From Anaeramoeba ignava (Eukaryota; Metamonada; Anaeramoebidae), in NCBI GenBank assembly GCA_028826165.1, contig JAPDFW010000060.1, forward strand, positions 372,001 through 436,000: a DNA stretch of 64,000 nt. Direction: 5' to 3'. The position numbers and the translations under genes were made by a program. The notes beneath the pieces are model-generated. The model was not told the origin of the DNA and searched no databases. It saw nothing but the letters and a program-made list of their open reading frames with translations. Shown here piece after piece: positions 1-10,998 of the stretch; position 1 is the stretch's first letter; the number at the start of each line of letters is the position of its first letter.

Positions 1-495
1 AGAATCTCTTGAATTTGCTTTTCAAAGAAAGAAAAAATTCGGGAGAAATTGATCCAATTTTATTAAAAAATTTTTATTGATCGATTTGGGACAAAAAAAA
101 ATAAAAGCAAAAATTTTAAAACAATTAAAAAAAAAATTTAAAACAAAAATATAAAAAAAAATAAAGAGAAAATGTTAATTAAAATGTAAAATAATTTATT
201 TATATAATTTATAAAAAGATTTTATTGTCAAAAAAAAAAGAAATAAATTTGTTATTTTCAATATTTTCTCATTGGGGATTTAGTAAGAAAAAAGAAAATA
301 AACGTTTTATTTTCAGTTTTGTTGAAAATAAATTTTATTTTCCGAACTGAAAAAAAAGAGAAAATTTGGAAAAAAAAATTTTGTGAGCCAAAAAAGAATT
401 TGAAATAAAATTGAGAAGAAAATTTGAAAGGTTCCTCAAAAAAAAAATGAAAAAAGAGATTGAAAAAACCAAAGCCAATCCTTTTTCAAATAAAT
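1..495. other. AT-rich intergenic start of window
   Basis: No gene is supported here. The first ~50 bases can be read as the last 16 residues of a plus-strand protein ending at a TGA (frame 2), but this is too short to assign. Around 308-352 two small nested inverted repeats occur (TTTTATTTTCA with TGAAAATAAA, and TTTTCAGTT with AACTGAAAA). They lie 3' of the recombinase gene and might be an element end or simply AT-rich sequence. Confidence 0.35.
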
Positions 496-1806
496 TCAAT
501 CCTTGTCCTTTTCTTTTTCTTGCTTCTTCTCTGGAGAAATTGTTTTGTCATTCTCTTTTTGATTAATCTGTTTGGAGGAGTTCTTTCCGACTTCATTGTG
601 ATCAACTTGATCATTGCTTTTTTGATCAAGATCAACTTTAAAATGAACTGAAGGAGTTCCACCAAATTGATCTGGTTGAATATTCATTTCAGGCATTGGA
701 TTGGAAGGCCACATAAAAAAGTTGATCATAGAGTTTGTAAGGTGTTGAGGGGAAAAGGTAATTCCCCGACTTATATCTGAATCATGATGGGAATGTGGTT
801 TTGCATCAATCCTTCGACGCAAGATTGAATATACTTCAAACTCTACATCAAGGTTAGGTCTTTTATACGATAATAAGCTACCCAGATTTCTATGTCCACT
901 TTTCAGTTGAACGATTTGGGAATCCTCCACTCCTGCATCTGATAATTGCGAGATTGATCTCCCTCGAAGGCTATGAAGAACCACATTCTTGCTAATACCA
1001 AACTCTTTCATGACTGCCTGAAAATGTTTTAACAGAGTTCCATGGGTAATGGCTTGATTCCGCAAAAAGTGTTGACCTTTCTTGGCTTTATGGTTAATGG
1101 CCCTAAAGAACCGATTATCAGGAGCATCAGGTAAAATTGATCTTTCGCAATAATAATAATATATAAAGTTGTAGGGGTCCTTCATTTCTGATCCTCCTTG
1201 AAAAAGTTTGGCTCTTTTCGGTTCAAAGTTCGGATTGCTGAATTTTATTTGGTGGTTCTTTTCCTCAATACCAGTGTATTCAAGATATTTCTTTTCATCT
1301 GTTTCTTTCCACTCTAATTGCTTAAGTGTTAATCCTGTTAATTCACCTCCTCGTAAGCATAAATGTTTCCCTAGAAAAAAGAGAGCACCAACTGTAATAT
1401 GTACCGGATTGTCTGTGTCCAAGAGCGTTATCAACCTTGATTCTTCAGCATCATTCATTTGTTCGTGGTGTTTGACATATGATTTAGGGTTGCAACCAAT
1501 TTCTCTGGCTCGATTATCACATACATTCTTCAAGCTTTCAAACTCTGGCTTTTTGAGATCGATTTCTAAATTGTATTTTTTAGACACAAAACGAAAAAGC
1601 ATGGATACATGAGAATAAAATGATTTGAGCTTGTATTCTTGACCATTAAGTTTTCTCAATTGAATAATAAATCTTATCAGTGATTCAATTAAATTTTCCT
1701 TCGAAATCTTCAATTTTTCGTTTTCAATGAACTCGTTCCACTTCTTTTCTATGGAAGAGAGAGCTTTTTGAGTTCCTTTAGGAAGAATTTTAGTTGTTAA
1801 ATCCAT
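496..1806 (-). CDS. Tyrosine recombinase/integrase-like protein
   Basis: Encodes 436 residues from the ATG at 1806; the frame stays open 24 codons further upstream, but the 1806 start has the T-rich leader and short A-run seen at other genes here. The catalytic domain shows the tyrosine-recombinase pattern, numbered from 1806: first Arg in LCLRGGEL (~152), the HxxR box in LHSLRGRS (~278-281), a later His in SGHRN (~305) and the candidate nucleophile Tyr in LLSYKRP (~314). The N-terminal ~100 residues look like the helical DNA-binding region of such enzymes. It resembles eukaryotic Crypton-type or DUF3504-like recombinases more than DIRS elements, because no RT is fused. The C-terminal 90 residues are polar and low complexity. 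Base composition is visibly less AT-rich than neighbouring genes, which fits a mobile origin. Activity is not shown. Confidence 0.8.
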   Translation of the reverse strand: MDLTTKILPKGTQKALSSIEKKWNEFIENEKLKISKENLIESLIRFIIQLRKLNGQEYKLKSFYSHVSMLFRFVSKKYNLEIDLKKPEFESLKNVCDNRAREIGCNPKSYVKHHEQMNDAEESRLITLLDTDNPVHITVGALFFLGKHLCLRGGELTGLTLKQLEWKETDEKKYLEYTGIEEKNHQIKFSNPNFEPKRAKLFQGGSEMKDPYNFIYYYYCERSILPDAPDNRFFRAINHKAKKGQHFLRNQAITHGTLLKHFQAVMKEFGISKNVVLHSLRGRSISQLSDAGVEDSQIVQLKSGHRNLGSLLSYKRPNLDVEFEVYSILRRRIDAKPHSHHDSDISRGITFSPQHLTNSMINFFMWPSNPMPEMNIQPDQFGGTPSVHFKVDLDQKSNDQVDHNEVGKNSSKQINQKENDKTISPEKKQEKEKDKD

Positions 1807-1996
1807 TAAAAAAATGAAATGAAAATAAAAACTCTTTTGGTTTTGTTGAAAAAAAAAATTATTTGATCTTTTGATCAATTGATCTACTTTTTTGTTTTTT
1901 TTTTTTTTGTAAATTTTAATTAAAACAAAAATCCAAAAAAAGGATCAAATGATCAAGTTTCTTCTTTTTATTTCTTTTGTTTTTTGACAATAAAAT

Positions 1997-2147
1997 GGCT
2001 ATCTTCGAATAAATAATCAAAAATAAAATTTATTTTTTTTTCTCGAAAAATCATTTATCCACTCGACAAGTCTCGTTAGGATAAATAAGAAGATTTTTCT
2101 CGAATAAAAAAAAATAAATTTTATTTTCTCTTTATTCGAAAATAGCC
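1997..2147. repeat. Long imperfect palindrome upstream of the recombinase
   Basis: The left arm 1997-2060 (starting GGCTATCTTCGAATAAA) pairs with the right arm 2079-2147 (ending TTATTCGAAAATAGCC) around an 18-nt centre containing ACTCGACAAG. Arms are ~64-69 nt with mismatches and small gaps. It sits ~190 bp 5' of the recombinase start, so it could be an element terminus, a recombination site or a folded-back miniature element. Short TTCGAATAAA and CTCGAAAAAT blocks recur within the arms. Confidence 0.6.
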
Positions 2148-2448
2148 CTACTTTATTATCTAAATTAATTCAAAAATGATTTAAAAATAAATAAAAATTT
2201 AATTCAAAAAAAAAATAAATTTTAATTAATTCTATTTGATTTTTCTTTTCATTTAATTGTGCAAGAATATTCAAACTTTTCAAGATGATTTTGAAAACAT
2301 CTGGAAAAAAAATAAAAAAAAGAAATTTTCGAAAGAATCATATCCAAAACAAAATCTTATCAAACAAATCAGAGAAAAATTAAATGAATTAGTATCAAAT
2401 TGGATCAAAATTATATATTAACAGATAATTGTAATTTCATGATAGGAA

Positions 2449-3465
2449 ATGGAAATGTTGGGTTATATTAATCATTTCCTGTATCATATTGGTTTCAAGG
2501 AATCCGCTTTTCAAAAGTTTTTTACAAAAAGAATAACAAAAAAAATAATAAATTTTAATTTAAATAACTTGATAAATATTAGTATCAAAAACATGATAAT
2601 AGATCCCGATCAGTTGTTTTCTCTTTGGATGAACTTTTTAAATCAAAATGGAGATCATCAAAAATGTGAAATAATATTTAGTGACTCTAAATGTTCTCAA
2701 GAAAATTACCAGCCTCAGAATTCACCAATAGATACGGTAAAACTTCACCAAAAGTTGGGTACCTTTATGCGGAAAGCTCTTTCACTTCAAGAAAGAGATT
2801 TTTTATATATATAAACAAGGAGACGAAACAAAAATAGCAAACTACAGACAAATATCAATAAACCAAGCACTTCCAAGAATATTTCTAAAAACAATTTACA
2901 AAAACCTTGAAAAAACCTGGGATAACATCGACAAGAAACAGTTTGGGTTCAGAAAGTACTATGACACAAGGATAGCGACCATAGAATTACAAAAAGAACT
3001 AAAGAAACACAATAGCGCATACATTATACAACTAGACATTAAGAAGTGCTTTGATACCATCGACCATACTCTAATAAAAACAGTGATAGATAAATACGCC
3101 CAACATATACAAACAAAAAAATTCTTAATTAAATATTATAATAATAATGATAATAATGATAATAACTACGAAGAAATACAAGAAGAAAAAAAAGAAAAGA
3201 AAGAAAAACCAAGCAAAACTGATAAAATACTCATAAAAGCAAATGAAAATGAAAAATATTATCAAAATCTAATAAAATTCTTAATAAAAATTTTTAAAAA
3301 AAGAAACAAGGACTAAGAATCCCCTTCAATAAAAATAAAAAAAAAAAAAGAAAGAACTTTTTTATTTTTCTCCTTGAAAAAAACATGGTTGGGAATGTGT
3401 TCATTCACAGCTCAACCAAACTAAGAATCGGCCTGATTTATACCATTCTAAAAGAACACAAACCA
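2449..3465 (+). pseudogene. Decayed LINE-type reverse transcriptase fragment
   Basis: In frame with 2921, bases ~2795-3115 encode LINE reverse-transcriptase motifs in order: YKQGDETKIANYRQIS, then QFGFRK, then the motif-A segment LDIKKCFDTIDH with its catalytic Asp. The preceding 2449-2814 reading frame ends in KALSLQERDFLYI and appears to join the RT through a frameshift in the TTTTTTATATATATA run. After motif A the frame runs into low-complexity Asn/Glu/Lys sequence, so motifs B and C are missing. A further short coding-like piece, LRIGLIYTILKEHKP, lies near 3420-3465. The GC content is raised compared with flanks. The same family recurs inverted at 24545-24980. Non-functional. Confidence 0.75.
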
Positions 3466-3594
3466 ATAACAATTTTTTTTTCGAAAAGTGTTATAAAAAA
3501 AATAAGTTTTGTGATTTTCAAATTCCAAAAAATTTATTGGAAAAAGAAAAATGAAAAATGAAAAAAAAAAATGAAAAAATTTTTTTTTTTGAAA

Positions 3595-4692
3595 TTATTT
3601 AAAATTGGATTTAATTTGAAGTTCAGCTAAATTTGTAATTTGATCCTTAATTTTATTCATCCAATCATTTTTCTGTTCTTCATTTTCAAAATAAATTGTA
3701 TAACCCTTTTTAGAACCAGAAGGAATTAATTGAAGAGAATGTTCTAAATATTTTAAATAAAAAAAATTGGAATTAAATAAATTTTGGAAGGAATTTTTAA
3801 ATGAATTTTTACCTTGACTTGATAAATCTCTTATAAAAGCTCCAGCAAGAGACAAATGACCCTCATATTGATACTTTTTCTTTTTAAATCGGCCAGAAGG
3901 ATTAGCATAAACAATAAGATCATTAAAAAGCCAAAATTTTCTTTCTTCAATTTTTTTGGAAGTTTTTTTTTTCAAAACAGCATCTTGAATAAAAACACGA
4001 CTTGGATGAACAAGACTAAAAGATTTTGGGGTTCCAGAAAGAGTTGAATCAATCTCAAAAAGGATAGTTCGTTGTTCGGCTAATCTTTGTTGTGCTGTGA
4101 TATAAGAAGCAACTTCACCAAGAGATTTATAAACTTGCTCTAAATCTTTATAATCAGGATATTTTTGACTTGTAATTTCTAATAATTCTTTGAATAAAAG
4201 CAGATATTTGTCAATCCGTTGGACTGGTTTTATCAAAAAATCCAGAATACCAAGTCCTTTGCATTCTGGAATAGTTTCCTTTTGGTTTTCAATAAATTTC
4301 TCAAAAACTTTCTTTTTGTAATATTCAGTCACTTTATCGATTGATTCTGTGAGATCCATGGAATAATTATTGTAAACTTTCAGAAAATTCATAAACGGCA
4401 AAAAAATCTTCCCCACATTCAATTTCGCAGCTTCCTTGTCGCCAAGATATTCGCGTTTAAATGCTTGCAATATTTGTTGATTAACTGAAGATATTGTCTC
4501 GATATTAGAAAATATTTTGCGAATATCAGTTTCATTCATAAATTTTTTTTGTTTGAGAGGTTTCATAAAATGTTCAATAATAACCTGTAAATCCTTATTA
4601 TATTCCTCCTCCGATTTAACCAATTCAATGATAATCTTTGCTCTTTTTTCCATCGAATTCTTTTCTTCTTCTTTCAACTTGCTGTTTTCCAT
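3595..4692 (-). CDS. Rho guanine nucleotide exchange factor (DH-PH)
   Basis: Single-exon 365-residue protein. Residues ~18-205 form a Dbl-homology domain: the first helix has IIIELVKSEEEYNKDLQ, and the hallmark third conserved region reads LIKPVQRIDKYLLLFKELLE. Residues ~215-360 fit a PH domain, with the strand KFWLFNDLIVY and a C-terminal helix around NDWMNKIKDQI. There is no other domain, so it is a minimal DH-PH protein expected to load GTP on a Rho/Rac GTPase at membranes and drive actin remodelling. The start at 4692 is the first ATG of the frame; a later Met (residue 14) is possible. The downstream neighbour on the same strand starts at 5945 and ends at 4793, only 100 bp before this start. 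Confidence 0.92.
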   Translation of the reverse strand: MENSKLKEEEKNSMEKRAKIIIELVKSEEEYNKDLQVIIEHFMKPLKQKKFMNETDIRKIFSNIETISSVNQQILQAFKREYLGDKEAAKLNVGKIFLPFMNFLKVYNNYSMDLTESIDKVTEYYKKKVFEKFIENQKETIPECKGLGILDFLIKPVQRIDKYLLLFKELLEITSQKYPDYKDLEQVYKSLGEVASYITAQQRLAEQRTILFEIDSTLSGTPKSFSLVHPSRVFIQDAVLKKKTSKKIEERKFWLFNDLIVYANPSGRFKKKKYQYEGHLSLAGAFIRDLSSQGKNSFKNSFQNLFNSNFFYLKYLEHSLQLIPSGSKKGYTIYFENEEQKNDWMNKIKDQITNLAELQIKSNFK

Positions 4693-4792
4693 CGAAATTT
4701 TCTTTGAAGACGTTTTGTGAGTTTTTGTTTTCTTTTATGAAAAAATTTATTGAAAATATTTGATCCAAAATTTAATATTTTTTTTTTGAATT

Positions 4793-5945
4793 TTATACTT
4801 CATTTCGATCAGGAGTTTTACTTTGTGATTTGTCTTTCAAATTGTTAGAAATTTTGTTTTTTTCATCTTTTTCTGGACTTTCTTCTATTTTTGTTTATAA
4901 ATTGGAAGAGTTTGAATAAATTGATTTTTTCAAAAAAGAAAAATTTACTTGGAAATTTCATCCAATTCAAGCATTCATGAAATTCTTTTAATGTTCCTCT
5001 TTCTTTCGGATTTAAACTCCATGACTTATTGATTAGTTCAGATAATTCTTTTGGGAAATTATTTGGAAATTCAGGCCTTGCCCCATTTACAACATGAAGA
5101 GTAATCATTAAGGGATTCAAATTTCCAAAAGGTTTTTGTTTGGAGAAAATTTCATATAAAATCATTGATAAACTGAAAATATCACAAGAAGTATCGTAAA
5201 TATTTTCTTTTGTAAAAAGTTCTGGAGCTGAATAACCAAATGAAACTGTAGCTGAAGTTACTTTCAGTGTATTTTCTCTCACTTTTGAAATTCCAAAATC
5301 AGCAATTTTAGGTTGATTATTGATTATCAAAATATTTTCAGGTTTCAAATCACGATGAATAATTGAATTTGAATGAAGAATTTTTATTCCTTCAATAATT
5401 TGTAAAGAATAATCAATTTGTTCTTCAGAAGTTAAATTTGGAATCTTATTAGTTAAATCTCCTTGATTGGCAAATTCCATTACAATTGCAATCATTTTAT
5501 CCATTTCAGTTTTTCCAAACATTTTAATAATTGAAGGATGCTCGAATTTCATTGCTAATTTAAGTTCATTTTCGAATTGTTGATTTGCTTTTTCATCATT
5601 CAAGACATTGATTCTTTTAATAACAACATCTTTTCCTTTCCATTTTCCTTTATAAATCTGGGCTGTTCCTCCTACTGCAAATGGTTTTTGTTCCACTTCT
5701 AATTCTGATAATGGAATAAATGGAACTTTTTGTTCTTTTGATTCAATCTTAATTTTTTCAACAATTTGTAATAAAGAACGATTTAAAATTGGTTTGAATC
5801 CTTCAAATGAACTTCTGCAAAAAATACAATGTTCAACCGTTTTCACACATAATTCACAAATTGAATGACCTTCTTGGCAAATAATCATTGGTTTTCTTTC
5901 TTGTGAATAGTTTTCAAAACACATTGGACAAATTGCCGGATCCAT
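4793..5945 (-). CDS. RING-TKL protein kinase 1 (one intron)
   Basis: Start at 5945, where the leader TTTTTCATTTTTTTTTTTTG and ATTAAAATGG sit; the frame is open further upstream only through AT-rich satellite. Exon 1 is 5945-4949, intron 4948-4885 (64 bp, GTAAAT..ATAG), exon 2 is 4884-4793, giving 362 residues. Residues 6-43 are a RING-like Cys/His cluster (CPMC, CQEGH, CELC, CIFC). Residues ~86-335 are a TKL-type kinase with glycine loop FAVGGTAQIY, Lys110, HRDLKPEN (187-194) and DFG (206-208), all catalytic residues present. The intron model replaces a Phe/Leu-rich read-through by a polar KESPEKDEKNKI-type tail, which looks coding. Kinase plus RING suggests combined phosphorylation and ubiquitin ligation. 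Paralogous to the genes at 10999 and 16533. Confidence 0.88.
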
Positions 5946-5952
5946 TTTAATA

Positions 5953-5972
5953 ACAAAAAAAAAAAATGAAAA
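5953..5972 (-). promoter_or_regulatory. TTTTTCATTTTTTT leader element (kinase 1)
   Basis: On the minus strand a T-run interrupted by CA lies ~10-25 nt before the ATG at 5945. It is one instance of a pattern found before most starts in this window and may be the transcription initiator or leader. Confidence 0.4.
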
Positions 5973-6119
5973 ACTTTTAAACACAAGAAAAAGAGGGAAT
6001 GAAAATTGAAAAAAAAATTTTTTTGCAATAAAATTAATCAAGAAATGATTTAAAAACTTTTTTATTATTAATATTAAATTAAAATTATTAAAAATAATGA
6101 AATAAAATTGAAACAAAAA

Positions 6120-8400
6120 TGAGATAAAAATTTAATTTAATTTTTAATAATAATTAATTTATTATTTTGCAATAAAATTAATTAAGAAATGATTTAAAAA
6201 CTTTTTTATTATTAATATTAAATTATTATTATTAAAAATAATGAAATAAATTTGAAACAAAAATTGGATAAAAATTTAATTTAATTTTTAATAATAATTA
6301 ATTTATTATTTTGCAATAAAATTAATTAAAAATAATTTAAAAAGAATTTATTATTAATATTAAATTATTATTATTAAAAATAATGAAATAAATTAATTAA
6401 AATATTTTATTTAATGTTTTTACTTAATTTTTAATTATAATTAATTTATTATTTTGTAATAAAATTAATTAAGAAATAATTTTAAAACTTTTTATTATTA
6501 ATATTAAATTATTATTATTAAAAATAAAGAAATAAATTAATTAAAATATTTTATTTATTAATTTACTTAATTTTTAATAATATTAATTTAATATTTTGTA
6601 ATAAAATTAATTAAGAAATAATTTTAAAACTTTTTTATTATTAATATTAAATTATTATTATTAAAAATAAAGAAATAAATTTGAAACAAAAACGAGATAA
6701 AAATTTTATTTAATTTTTAATAATTAATTTATTATTTTGTAATAAAATTAATTAAGAAATGGTTTTAAAACTTTTTATTATTAATATTAAATTATTATTA
6801 TTAAAAATAATGAAATAAAATTGAAACAAAAATTGAATAAAAATTTAATTTAATTTTTAATAATAATTAATTTATTATTTTGCAATAAAATTAATTAAAA
6901 ATAATTTAAAAAGATCTAGTTATTGAATTAAATTATTATTATTAAAAATAAAGAAATAAATTAATTAAAATATTTTGTTTATTATTTTATTTAATTTTTA
7001 ATAATAATTAATTTATTATTTTGCAATAAAATTAATTAAGAAATGGTTTTAAAAACTTTTTATTATTAATATTAAATTAAAATTATTAAAAATAAAGAAA
7101 TAAATTTGAAACAAAAATTAGATAAAATTTTATTTAATTTTTAATAATAATTAATTTATTATTTTGCAATAAAATTAATTAAGAAATAATTTAAAAACTT
7201 TTTTTATTATTAATATTAAATTATTATTATTAAAAATAATGAAATAAATTAATTAAAATATTTTATTTAATGTTTTTACTTAATTTTTAATTATAATTAA
7301 TTTATTATTTTGTAATAAAATTAATTAAGAAATAATTTTAAAACTTTTTATTATTAATATTAAATTATTATTATTATTAAAAAAATAAAAAAAAATAAAT
7401 TAATTTAAAATATTTTATTTATTAATTTACTTAATTTTTAATAATATTAATTTAATATTTTGTAATAAAATTAATTAAGAAATAATTTTAAAACTTTTTA
7501 TTATTAATATTAAATTATTATTATTAAAAATATGAAATAAATTTGAAACAAAAATTGGATAAAATTTTACTTAATTTTTAATTACAATTTATTTATTATT
7601 TTGTAATAAAATTAATTAAGAAATAATTTTAAAAAGAATTTATTATTAATATTAAATTATTATTATTAAAAATAATGAAATAAATTTGAAACAAAAATTG
7701 AATAAAATTTTACTTAATTTTTTAATAATAATTAATTTAATATTTTGCAATAAAATTAATTAAGAAATAATTTAAAAAGAATTTATTATTAATATTAAAT
7801 TATTATGATTAAAAATAATGAAATAAAATTAATTAAAATATTTTATTTATTATTTTATTTAATTTTTAATTATAATTCATTTATTATTTTGCAATAAAAT
7901 TAAATAAAAATAATTTTAAAAAGAATTTATTATTAATATTAAATTTTATTATTAAAAATAATGAAATAAATTTGAAACAAAAATTGAATAAAATTTCACT
8001 TAATTTTTTAATAATAATTAATTTAATATTTTGCAATAAAATTAATTAAAAAATAATTTTAAAAAAGAATTTTATTATTAATATTAAATTATTATTATTA
8101 AAAATAATGAAATAAATTAATTAAAATATTTTATTTATTAATTTACTTAATTTTTAATAATATTAATTTATTATTTTGTAATAAAATTAATTAAGAAATA
8201 ATTTTAAAACTTTTTTATTATTAATATTAAATTATTATTATTAAAAATAAAGAAATAAATTAATTAAAATATTTTATTTATTATTTAATTTAATTTTTAA
8301 TTATAATTCATTTATTATTTTGCAATATAATTAATTAAAAAATAATTTTAAAAAAGATCTAGTTATTGAATTAAATTATTATTAATTTTTATTTGAATAA
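6120..8400. repeat. Satellite A, ~144-bp tandem array (about 16 copies)
   Basis: A diverged tandem repeat. The phrase TTTTG(C/T)AATAAAATTAATTAA recurs at G positions 6169, 6313, 6456, 6598, 6739, 6892, 7023, 7166, 7312, 7462, 7603, 7747, 7891, 8033, 8178 and 8322, a mean step of 143.5 bp. Units also share TATTATTAATATTAAATTATTATTATTAAAAATAA in pieces. Units alternate between a variant with TTGAAACAAAAATTG and one with TTAATTAAAATATTTTATTT. No coding content. It is the 5' flank of both kinase 1 and the FG-GAP gene. Confidence 0.9.
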
Positions 8401-8472
8401 AAAAAAAGAGGAAAAATAAGAAAGAAAAATTTTAATTAAAAAAAACAAAAAACAAAATTTGATCAAAGTTTT

Positions 8473-8488
8473 TTTTCATTTTTTTTTC
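8473..8488 (+). promoter_or_regulatory. TTTTCATTTTTTTT leader element (FG-GAP gene)
   Basis: Two overlapping CATTTTTTTT runs lie 15-30 nt before the ATG at 8504, in the same position as in other genes of the window. Confidence 0.4.
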
Positions 8489-8503
8489 ATTTTTTAAAAA
8501 AAG

Positions 8504-10783
8504 ATGATCAAATTATTTGCAATTATTTTGATTATTTTTCTTTTAACAAAACAAATTTCCAATAATTATGAGTTAAAAAAAGTTGGAAATCAATGGAATC
8601 GAAAACAAATTACTTATCCAAATAATCCAACCAATAATATTGCATTTGGAGTAAGTATTTCAATTTCCAATTATGTTATGGCAATAGGATCTCCAGGTAA
8701 TAATGGAAATTCTCTTCCTGGAAGAGCTTATGTATTTGAGAAACAAAATTATAATTTGATTCAAGCAGCTCAACTTCCTAATAATAATAATAATCAAAAT
8801 GGTGATTTATTTGGATTCAGTATTTCAATTTCTCAAGATTCTTCTGTTATTCTTGTTGGTGTTCCTTATGCAAATGTTTCTGGAAATGATAGTCAAGGCA
8901 AAGTTTATGTATTTACAAAAAGTGGAAATGAATGGATTCAAACAAAAGAATTAACTGCAAGTGATGGACAAACTGGAGATAATTTTGGATATAGTGTTTC
9001 TATTTCGGAAAGAGTTATTCTGATTAGTTCTCCTTTTGCATCAGTGAATGGAAATTCAGAACAAGGAAAAGTATATGTTTGGGAAGGAAATGATAATGGA
9101 ACAATTTGGCAACAAAAACCTACTTTAACAGCAACAAATGGACAAGCAAATGATCAATTTGGAAAAAGTTTATCAATTTCAAAAAATTCTTCTCTTATTG
9201 TAATTAAATCTCAACAATCTAGTTCTCAACAAGTAACAGCTCATATTTTTCAATCAAATGGAACATATTGGAATGAAGAAGAGAATTTTACTGTAAATGG
9301 AACTCAAGAGTATGATTACGGAGGTCAAATTTCAATTTCTGAAGATGCAACAACTTTTGTTATGGGTGTTACTGGAGATGATTATAATCAAGGGAAAGCA
9401 TATGTTTTTCATTATAATGGCTCTAATTGGAATAATCAAACTATCATTCCAAATAATCCATCAGGTAAATGTTGTTTTGGATTCAGTGTTTCAATTTCTC
9501 AAAATAATCTACTTGTTGGAACTTTTGTACAAAACACCGCATATTTGTTTCAAAATAATGGAAGTGGATGGAATCAAGAAAGACAATTGTTTCCACACAA
9601 TCCAGTTAATGCTGGAGAGTTTGGTCAAGCATTGTCAATTTCAGAAGATATTTTTGCAATTAGTTCTCCTTATTTGGCTTATGATGGATTTGATAATGTG
9701 GGAGGTGTTTACATTTATGAATTTGTTTATGATCAAGTTAATCTTTTGAATTGTAGTTCTTTATTTTCTTCATTTGATTGTTATTGGAATGAAATTCTTC
9801 CAATAACTTCTGATATTGAATATCAAATCAATTATAATTATAATAATAATGAACAATGGGAAACAATTCAATCTCCAATTCTTATTGATAATATTTTCTT
9901 TCAAATTTTCAATTCATCAATTTATCCTAATATTACAGGAAATGTTGATTATACAATTCAAATAAGAGTTTGTAATTCCACATCTCAAATTTGTGGAGAA
10001 AGTTCAGATCCTTTTTTTTTAACAACAAGAATTGATTCAGTTAAGAATTTTACATTAGAATCAATAAAAGCAACATCAGTGATGATTTCATGGAATTCAC
10101 CTAATGTTCCTGTAATCAATTCTATTCCAAAATTAGATCATTATCTTCTTTTTTATCAAAAACAAGATTCAAATGAAACTAAGAATGTTTCAATTTCTAA
10201 TTCATCAACTTCATATGAATTAACTGAATTAGATTCATTATCAAATTATTCAATTTCAATATGTGGATGTGAAACTTATGAATGTTTAGGAAATTATCAA
10301 GGAGAAATTGTTTCAACAACAATTTTGACCAAATTTGGACCTGTTTTAAATCTTCAATGTTCAATTTCCAATTCATTTGATATTTCATGCTATTGGGATA
10401 AACCAAATGATTCAATTAATCCTTCTTATTATAATTTTACTTATCAAGCAATTTCAGAAAATGATAATGGAAATTTTGATACAAATTCAACTTCTCAAAA
10501 TTTTACAGCACAATATTCAAATCAAAATTATCAAATTAATGTTTCAGCTTGTGATTTAAATGAAATATGTGGTGATATTTCTTCAATTCAAATTGGAAAT
10601 CAACAAACCTCTTCACAATCATCAAATTCAAAAACAGTTATAATTGTTTGTTCAACAATTATTCCAGTTGTTTTTATTGTTGGAATTATTTTGATGATTG
10701 TTTTGATAAGGAAAAAAAAGAAAAAAAAGAATAGAGAAGAAGAAAATTTAATCAGTCATTCAGTTTCGAAAGATGATCAGTGA
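8504..10783 (+). CDS. FG-GAP beta-propeller and fibronectin-III type I membrane receptor
   Basis: Intronless 759-residue protein. Residues 1-19 are a signal peptide (hydrophobic run AIILIIFLL). The ectodomain begins with seven FG-GAP-like blades, each marked by a phrase such as FGFSISISQ, FGYSVSISE, FGKSLSISK, YGGQISISE or FGQALSISE, up to about residue 405; this is the propeller plan of integrin alpha subunits. Two to three fibronectin-III-like modules follow (~405-695), e.g. VMISWNSPNVP and YELTELDSLSNYSISICG. Asn-x-Ser/Thr sites are very numerous. A 25-residue membrane helix (711-735) precedes a short basic-then-acidic tail RKKKKKKNREEENL. Likely a surface adhesion or recognition receptor. 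No integrin cytoplasmic GFFKR motif is present, so it is integrin-like rather than an integrin. Confidence 0.85.
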   Translation: MIKLFAIILIIFLLTKQISNNYELKKVGNQWNRKQITYPNNPTNNIAFGVSISISNYVMAIGSPGNNGNSLPGRAYVFEKQNYNLIQAAQLPNNNNNQNGDLFGFSISISQDSSVILVGVPYANVSGNDSQGKVYVFTKSGNEWIQTKELTASDGQTGDNFGYSVSISERVILISSPFASVNGNSEQGKVYVWEGNDNGTIWQQKPTLTATNGQANDQFGKSLSISKNSSLIVIKSQQSSSQQVTAHIFQSNGTYWNEEENFTVNGTQEYDYGGQISISEDATTFVMGVTGDDYNQGKAYVFHYNGSNWNNQTIIPNNPSGKCCFGFSVSISQNNLLVGTFVQNTAYLFQNNGSGWNQERQLFPHNPVNAGEFGQALSISEDIFAISSPYLAYDGFDNVGGVYIYEFVYDQVNLLNCSSLFSSFDCYWNEILPITSDIEYQINYNYNNNEQWETIQSPILIDNIFFQIFNSSIYPNITGNVDYTIQIRVCNSTSQICGESSDPFFLTTRIDSVKNFTLESIKATSVMISWNSPNVPVINSIPKLDHYLLFYQKQDSNETKNVSISNSSTSYELTELDSLSNYSISICGCETYECLGNYQGEIVSTTILTKFGPVLNLQCSISNSFDISCYWDKPNDSINPSYYNFTYQAISENDNGNFDTNSTSQNFTAQYSNQNYQINVSACDLNEICGDISSIQIGNQQTSSQSSNSKTVIIVCSTIIPVVFIVGIILMIVLIRKKKKKKNREEENLISHSVSKDDQ

Positions 10784-10998
10784 AGTATTTAGGAAATTAA
10801 AATTTAGCTCTTTTTTTTTTCAAAATTTCATTTCTTCTTTTTAATTCTTCTCAATTCTTCTCAATAAAATTAACTAAAAAATAATTTTAAAATCAAATTT
10901 TTTTTCCGATTATTTTTTTCCGATTATTTTTTTTTCCGATTATTTTTTTCCTTTTTTAATTTTTAGAAGAATTCATTTTTTTTCCTGTGTTTTTTTAA
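10784..10998. other. Short intergenic spacer with satellite A scrap and CCGATTATTTTTTT repeats
   Basis: Bases ~10861-10895 carry a lone fragment of satellite A (CAATAAAATTAACTAAAAAATAA). Bases ~10900-10953 hold three copies of TTTCCGATTATTTTTTT. An ATTCATTTTTTTT run lies just before the next ATG. Confidence 0.6.
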
